From the NCBI GenBank assembly GCA_937872125.1, contig CALMNY010000419.1, positions 1 to 9,226 on the forward strand: a stretch of 9,226 nt of DNA, written 5' to 3'. The position numbers and the translations under genes were made by a program. Below, piece by piece: positions 4,618 to 9,226 of this stretch; the first letter of the stretch is position 1, and the number at the start of each line of letters is the position of its first letter. Source of the stretch: an uncultured Candidatus Competibacteraceae bacterium. GTDB taxonomy: Bacteria > Pseudomonadota > Gammaproteobacteria > Competibacterales > Competibacteraceae. Under the pieces are notes generated by a model. The model did no database searches. It had not been told where the DNA came from and saw nothing but the letters and a program-made list of their open reading frames with translations.

Positions 4618-7600
4618 TCAACGCTCGACGGTATAAATCAGATCAGCCCCAGTGCCGACGGCGCTGCTATTGGACTCGAACATCAGTCGCTGGCAGAGCC
4701 GGTATTTGACGTTAAAGGTGTTCACGGCGTTGAGCAGCCCGACGCCGTAGCCGACGTACAGATCCGGCGTCAGGTACTTGCCGAGCATCAGCGAGGTTCC
4801 GTTGCCGCCGTCTCCGGACGATCCCAGTTCCAGGGCGTCCAGGCCGAACGTATCGCCCAGGCTCTTGGTAAGGGCGCCACCGCCGAGCCCCATAGCCCCG
4901 GCAGCCTTGAACAGCAACGCAGATTCGCCGCCCGCCCCGCCATTTTGCGGCGCCCGGCCCAGCACCAGATAGGACAGAATACTGGAGTCGGGCATCTTCG
5001 GATCCGAGAACAGCGTCATTTTGGGATTGTTCAGCGTGCCCCGGATTTGTGCGCCAGCAGTAATGGGCGTGCCGGTAAAGGCGCTGGCCGATGACTGCCG
5101 CACCACCCGCAAGTCCAGGCCGGGGTTGTTGAGCGGGCTGCTGCTGAATAGCAGTTGTCCGCGCTGAATTTGAATTTCCTCGCCAAAAATCCGGTAATTG
5201 CCGGCGACGACTTCGATACTGCCGCTGCCGCGCGGGGCCAGTTGTGGGGTTTCCTCAATCAGCAGGTTGCCCCTGAGCTTGCCCTTGAAGGCGGGTGTTA
5301 CCACCTGTACGTCATTGCCCAGGATCACCCGGACCCTGGCGAAAATGTCGAGTCCCCCAGGTTTGGACGGCGCATTACCGTCGGCGCCGTTGACGATGAC
5401 CACATCATCGGATGCCTTGACCGCACCCGGCCGTTCGCCGCCGGGCCGTAGCCAGGCCTTAGGAATGGTCACCGTTCCCTCGACCCGGACCTGTTGCCGG
5501 GTCGCATCAATTTGGAGATCGGGGCTGATCTGGATTTGCAGGTCGGCGGTTTTCAGCGCCTGGAAATTTTCGCCCTGAACGGTCAGCTTCAGTTCCGGCT
5601 TGAGCGGATCAACGGTTCCGCTCAGTTGCAACTGACCGGGAGCGGAGCGGACTGAACCGGAAAGGCGCAACGGCCCCTGCCCGTCGCTGGCGGCGCTGAA
5701 CTGGAGATTCTCCAGCTTGATCCCGGCTTCGGGAATGCTCAGGCCGGCGTTCTCCAACCGGATGTCGCCGCGCAGCGCCAGCTTGGGAATCGTGCCGGTG
5801 ACGTTGACATCCGCCCGCAGTTGTCCCGAAACGCCTTGCAACTGCGGCGCAAACGCGGAGACCACCTTCAGGTCAGTGATGGCGGCGTTGAGTTTGCCGT
5901 TCAGCCGGGCTACGCCGAACGGGTCCTGGGCTTGCAGACTGGCCTGCAATTGCCCCGTTTGCGCCAGGTCCAGCCGCGCCTGCCCGCTGGCGGTGCGTCC
6001 GTCGGTTTGCACTTGCACGTTGCCGCCGTTGAGGGTGAAGCGCACCGGCTGACCGTTGGCTTCCAGGCTCAGGTTGCCCGGAGCGATGTTCAGATTGACC
6101 TTGCCCTGGAGCGCGCCGCCGATTTTGCCGCTGGCGCTGGCTTCGCCGCCGATGCGGGTGGCCAGCGTCATTCCTTCGGGTAGAAAGCGTTTGAACCGTT
6201 CTGGCGTGAGGTCGCTGAGTTGCACCCGGCCGTTGAATGCACCGGACTGTTCCCACTGGCCTTGCAGGCACACGCGGGTGGGCGCGCTGCTCAAACAGGC
6301 GGCGTCGAGGCTGGCGGCCTTGGCCGAGGCGCGCACCAGGGCCGGTTTATCCAGGCTCCAGGTCCCGGCGACGGTGTCCCTGGCGCTGAGTTGGGTAACG
6401 CGACCCTGCCAGAGCAGGGAGGGCATTTGCAGACTGCCGGCGAGCGCCAGCAGGAAGCGGCCCGGATCGCCGGTCAGTTCCGCTTTGAGATCGTGCGCGG
6501 CGGGCGTGCCGCTGCCGTCGAGGGTGAACGATTTCCAGTTCTGACCGCCCAGCGTCAGCCCTTCGCCGCTGACTTTGAGCTGGGAACGGCTGACGCCGCC
6601 AACGTCCACGTTGGCCTCGCCGCGCAGTTTCTGAATTTGCGTGTCGCCCTGTCGCAGGTTTTGCACCGTGAAGCTGGCTGCTGCCGCTGGCCGGTCGCGG
6701 GGACCGCTCAGAGCGCCGCTGCTGGCGACGGTTCCGCTCAGGCCGGGAACCAGGGATTTCAGTTGCGGCGCATCCAGTTTCCAGCGCAAATCCCAGCGCT
6801 GCGCCAGCGACCCATCCGCTTCCAGCCGGGCGTCGCCGGCGCTCACTTTCAGGGCCTTGATCGTCAAATTCTGATCCTGCACTGCGACATCCGCGTTGCC
6901 GCGCACCGCTTGCCCGCTCAGCGTCCCGGCCAGTTCTTCCAGCAGGAGATTGGCGCGTAACACGGCGTTTTCCAGGCCGCCATCGCTTTTGAGTCGTAGA
7001 TTCAGCTTGCCGGGCACGTCTTTCCAGTGTGCCCCCGGATTGATCCCCGCGCCGCTCAATTCGGTTTGCCAGCGCACGGCGGGTAGCCAGGCGACATCGG
7101 CGTTGCCCTGGATCGTGCCTTCCAGCGTTTGACCGTTCAGCTTGACTTCGCGCACGGCCTGGTCGGAACCCTGACCGGCCAGCGTCCAGCGCCCCTTGGG
7201 AATATCGGGACCCTGCACGTCGGCGGCGAGTTGAAACCGGTAGTCTTTGGGCGTGCCTTCGGCGGCAAATTCGCCCTGGGCGCTTTCCACCTGCGCCGGG
7301 CCGGTGAGCGGCCAGACCAGAGCTTGCCATTGACCGGCAGCATTAAAGCGCAAATCGGCGAATTGCAAATCGCCCTTGGCGTCGAGCGCCAGGGGCCGGT
7401 CGGCAGCGGTTAACCGTAATTCGTTCAGCTTCACGGCCTGTTCGTCGCCGGCGGCGGTGAACTTCAGCGTAGCGGGACCGAGTTCGGGCAGAGTGGTGTT
7501 GACCTCGCCCTGGCCCTCGAACCGGGCCAGCACGCCCTTGGCATCGAGTTGCGCGGTCAGGGGGTTGCCAGCCAGGTCTGGAACGAAGGGCTTGAGATCG

Positions 7601-8412
7601 GCCACAGCCAGTTTGGCCTGGGCCGACCAGGCGGGTTGCGGGTCGAGCGGCTGGCGAACTTCGCCGTTCAGGTCCAGCGTGGCTGCGCCGGTGATGTGCT
7701 GGGTCAGTTGCAGGCGGTCGCGCAGTTCGCCCGCGATGTTGCCTTCGCCGGTGAAGGTTCCATGGTCCGGAGTTGGAAACTGCCAGACGAGCTGGATCTG
7801 GAGCGGATAGTTGCCGGTGGGATTCAGTTGGCCGCTCAACCGCACCTCGCCCTGGAGCGCCCGGACTTCCAGGGTTTCGATATTCAGACCCTCGGCCTCG
7901 GTACGGGCTTTGAGGCTGATGGCGTCAATGACAATCGGTTCGGCACCCGCCGGCAGGATGCGAATGTCGCGGCCTTGCAGATCGTTGATGTGGATCGCCA
8001 GCGGCAGGCGGATGTCGGGCAGCGCCAGCGGTTCGGCTGGGGGAGGGGATGCGGTGTTCTCGCCGGGCGGCAGGTGCAGTTCCAGCCCCTCCACGTGCAG
8101 ACGATTGACGGTCAGCGCGGCGTTGAACAGGTTGGCGGGCCGCCAGTCGAGTTCACCCCTGGCGAGCGTGACCTTGAGCGGGCCATCCTCGTAGCGCAAG
8201 TGCTCGATCCGCAGGGGTCCCAGCAAGTGACCCTCGACGGAACCGATGCGCAGTTGGCCGGGCAAAACCCGTTCGGCCAGCGCCAGCAGCGCCTTAAGAC
8301 CGGTTTCAGTGGAGACTGTGGAACCCGTCGTCAGCAGAATCAGCAACAGTATCAGCAGGAATAGCCCAAACAGCCAGAACAGCAGGCGGCGGGCGATGCG
8401 GAACAGGTTCAC
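4618..8412 (-). CDS. tamB: TamB, translocation and assembly module subunit
   Basis: 1264 residues, the expected size for TamB, an inner-membrane-anchored protein that spans the periplasm as a long beta-rich groove and works with TamA in outer-membrane protein assembly and phospholipid movement. An uncleaved signal anchor (about 11-29, rich in Leu/Ile/Phe) follows a basic start (RIARR). The family pattern G-H-L-L-G-P-L (61-67) comes next, then about 850 residues of repetitive beta-strand sequence. The C-terminal TamB/DUF490 domain (about 900-1264) includes GNYRIFG (1071-1077), SDPKMPD (1136-1142), LTPDLYVGYGVGL and a terminal GADLIYTVER. A periplasmic cysteine pair, C706 and C715, and a third cysteine, C1240, are present. 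The start is GTG, within a GTGA overlap (8412-8409) with the tamA stop, so the two are translationally coupled. The gene converges on hicB. Confidence 0.95.
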   Translation of the reverse strand: MNLFRIARRLLFWLFGLFLLILLLILLTTGSTVSTETGLKALLALAERVLPGQLRIGSVEGHLLGPLRIEHLRYEDGPLKVTLARGELDWRPANLFNAALTVNRLHVEGLELHLPPGENTASPPPAEPLALPDIRLPLAIHINDLQGRDIRILPAGAEPIVIDAISLKARTEAEGLNIETLEVRALQGEVRLSGQLNPTGNYPLQIQLVWQFPTPDHGTFTGEGNIAGELRDRLQLTQHITGAATLDLNGEVRQPLDPQPAWSAQAKLAVADLKPFVPDLAGNPLTAQLDAKGVLARFEGQGEVNTTLPELGPATLKFTAAGDEQAVKLNELRLTAADRPLALDAKGDLQFADLRFNAAGQWQALVWPLTGPAQVESAQGEFAAEGTPKDYRFQLAADVQGPDIPKGRWTLAGQGSDQAVREVKLNGQTLEGTIQGNADVAWLPAVRWQTELSGAGINPGAHWKDVPGKLNLRLKSDGGLENAVLRANLLLEELAGTLSGQAVRGNADVAVQDQNLTIKALKVSAGDARLEADGSLAQRWDLRWKLDAPQLKSLVPGLSGTVASSGALSGPRDRPAAAASFTVQNLRQGDTQIQKLRGEANVDVGGVSRSQLKVSGEGLTLGGQNWKSFTLDGSGTPAAHDLKAELTGDPGRFLLALAGSLQMPSLLWQGRVTQLSARDTVAGTWSLDKPALVRASAKAASLDAACLSSAPTRVCLQGQWEQSGAFNGRVQLSDLTPERFKRFLPEGMTLATRIGGEASASGKIGGALQGKVNLNIAPGNLSLEANGQPVRFTLNGGNVQVQTDGRTASGQARLDLAQTGQLQASLQAQDPFGVARLNGKLNAAITDLKVVSAFAPQLQGVSGQLRADVNVTGTIPKLALRGDIRLENAGLSIPEAGIKLENLQFSAASDGQGPLRLSGSVRSAPGQLQLSGTVDPLKPELKLTVQGENFQALKTADLQIQISPDLQIDATRQQVRVEGTVTIPKAWLRPGGERPGAVKASDDVVIVNGADGNAPSKPGGLDIFARVRVILGNDVQVVTPAFKGKLRGNLLIEETPQLAPRGSGSIEVVAGNYRIFGEEIQIQRGQLLFSSSPLNNPGLDLRVVRQSSASAFTGTPITAGAQIRGTLNNPKMTLFSDPKMPDSSILSYLVLGRAPQNGGAGGESALLFKAAGAMGLGGGALTKSLGDTFGLDALELGSSGDGGNGTSLMLGKYLTPDLYVGYGVGLLNAVNTFNVKYRLCQRLMFESNSSAVGTGADLIYTVER

Positions 8413-9226
8413 AGTTCAGGCCCGATGCTGAAAGAGAAGCGGAACGCATCGCCAGGCGGGCGATCCAGCCCGGACGCCAGATCAATCCGCACCGGCCCCA
8501 CCGGCGAGCGCCAGCGCAGGCCCACGCCAGCGCCGGTTTTCAGTTCGGGACTCGCGCCGTCGAAGGCGTCGCCGCTGTCCACGAAGGCGGCGAGACTCCA
8601 GCCATCCCAGACCCGGTGTTCGTATTCCAGGCTGCCGACCAGCAGATTCTTGCCGCCGATCACCACGCCCTCCTCGTCGGTCGGGCCGATGCTGTTGTAG
8701 GCGTAGCCGCGCACGCTGGCGTCGCCCCCGGTGAAAAAGCGCAGGGAGGTGGGCAACTTTTCAAAACCCTGGCGGATCAGAGTGGTTCCCGCATCGCCGC
8801 GCGCAATGAACCGGCTGGTCTCGTTCAAGGCGTAAACGCCTTTGAGGTGTAATACCCCTTGTACGAAGTCAAGGTCCGACAGCAGCGCGGTCGAAGCGCC
8901 GCGCAACTCGAAGCCGAACAGCAGGCCGCGCGTCGGATATAACCGGTCGTCGGCGTCAATCCAGGTCCAGTTCAGACCGGGAATCAGCAACAGCGAGGAT
9001 CGGGTGGGTTCATCGCCGACGCTGAATTCCTCGTACTGATAACTCAGGTTGTAGTTTTTTAACCACTTGCCGTCCTGCTGTTGCCAGCCGCCGCCGATGA
9101 TGAATTGCTCGTAGTCCTGGTTTTTGTAATTTTGCTGGGTGTAGCCGGCGTTCAAGGTGTAGGTGTCGGTGGTCGGGTCGTCGCCGTGAATGTAGTACTT
9201 GCCGCCGCCGGACCTCTTGATCGGCG
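8409..9226 (-). CDS. tamA: TamA, outer-membrane barrel of the TAM complex (5' part outside window)
   Basis: The C-terminal 271 residues are visible, and the frame stays open through base 9226, so the N-terminal POTRA domains lie beyond the edge. TamA is an Omp85/BamA-superfamily 16-stranded outer-membrane barrel. Alternating hydrophobic strands with aromatic girdles are clear. FFTGGDASVRGYAYNSIGP contains the superfamily's lid-loop VRGY motif (codons at 8703-8714). Later strands include LLVGSLEYEHRVW, LAAFVDSGDAF, GAGVGLRWRSPVGPVRIDLA and the terminal FRFSFSIGPEL, which is the barrel-closing beta-signal. A TTG codon at 9153-9155 is internal and not the start, because coding continues upstream through KYYIHGDDPTT. 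The stop overlaps the tamB start by 4 nt. Its place directly ahead of tamB is the usual tam order. Confidence 0.93.
   Translation of the reverse strand, partial: PIKRSGGGKYYIHGDDPTTDTYTLNAGYTQQNYKNQDYEQFIIGGGWQQQDGKWLKNYNLSYQYEEFSVGDEPTRSSLLLIPGLNWTWIDADDRLYPTRGLLFGFELRGASTALLSDLDFVQGVLHLKGVYALNETSRFIARGDAGTTLIRQGFEKLPTSLRFFTGGDASVRGYAYNSIGPTDEEGVVIGGKNLLVGSLEYEHRVWDGWSLAAFVDSGDAFDGASPELKTGAGVGLRWRSPVGPVRIDLASGLDRPPGDAFRFSFSIGPEL

Noticed and set aside
7549..8364. Long plus-strand open frame (271 codons) opposite the 5' part of tamB
   Set aside because: Its sequence shows no domain or hydrophobic pattern, and it mirrors the strongly supported tamB frame. GC-rich codon bias opens antisense frames of this kind.
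8409..9155. TamA beginning at the TTG codon at 9153-9155
   Set aside because: The frame remains open to the window edge and reads as continued barrel sequence, so the TTG is an internal leucine and the gene is simply truncated by the window.

Overview
The window is GC-rich, densely coded bacterial DNA. The tamA-tamB pair, encoding an outer-membrane translocation and assembly module, points to a Gram-negative proteobacterium. The gene style and the REP-type repeats fit Gammaproteobacteria best, but no rRNA or other marker fixes the taxon.

Layout, left to right. Positions 1-192 hold what may be the last codons of an upstream gene, one REP-like hairpin with a GTAG head, a perfect 12-bp palindrome and a possible -10 box. 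Positions 193-3691 form a tight plus-strand three-gene operon. Its first two genes encode related polytopic membrane proteins that overlap by ATGA. The third, 17 nt further on, encodes an ABC1/UbiB-type atypical kinase with a KLGQ motif, an HADPHAGN loop and a DWA triplet in place of DFG. Positions 3692-3970 are non-coding and packed with inverted repeats: two REP-like elements facing each other (one inside longer outer arms) and two further inverted repeats. They end in a TATAAT box only 11 nt before the next start codon. Positions 3971-4594 are a type II toxin-antitoxin pair, hicA (mRNA interferase) and hicB (antitoxin with a DNA-binding domain).

From 4618 to the right edge the genes lie on the minus strand. 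tamA is cut by the edge at 9226, and tamB follows it with a GTGA overlap. TamA is the BamA-superfamily outer-membrane barrel. TamB is the inner-membrane-anchored, periplasm-spanning partner. Together they act in outer-membrane protein assembly and in lipid transport between the membranes. hicB and tamB converge with only 23 nt between them and no visible terminator.

The parts that deserve a second look are the unstudied membrane-protein/ABC1-kinase operon, the REP family whose three stems covary, and the near-leaderless arrangement of hicA. I saw no CRISPR array, transposase, tRNA, rRNA or phage gene.
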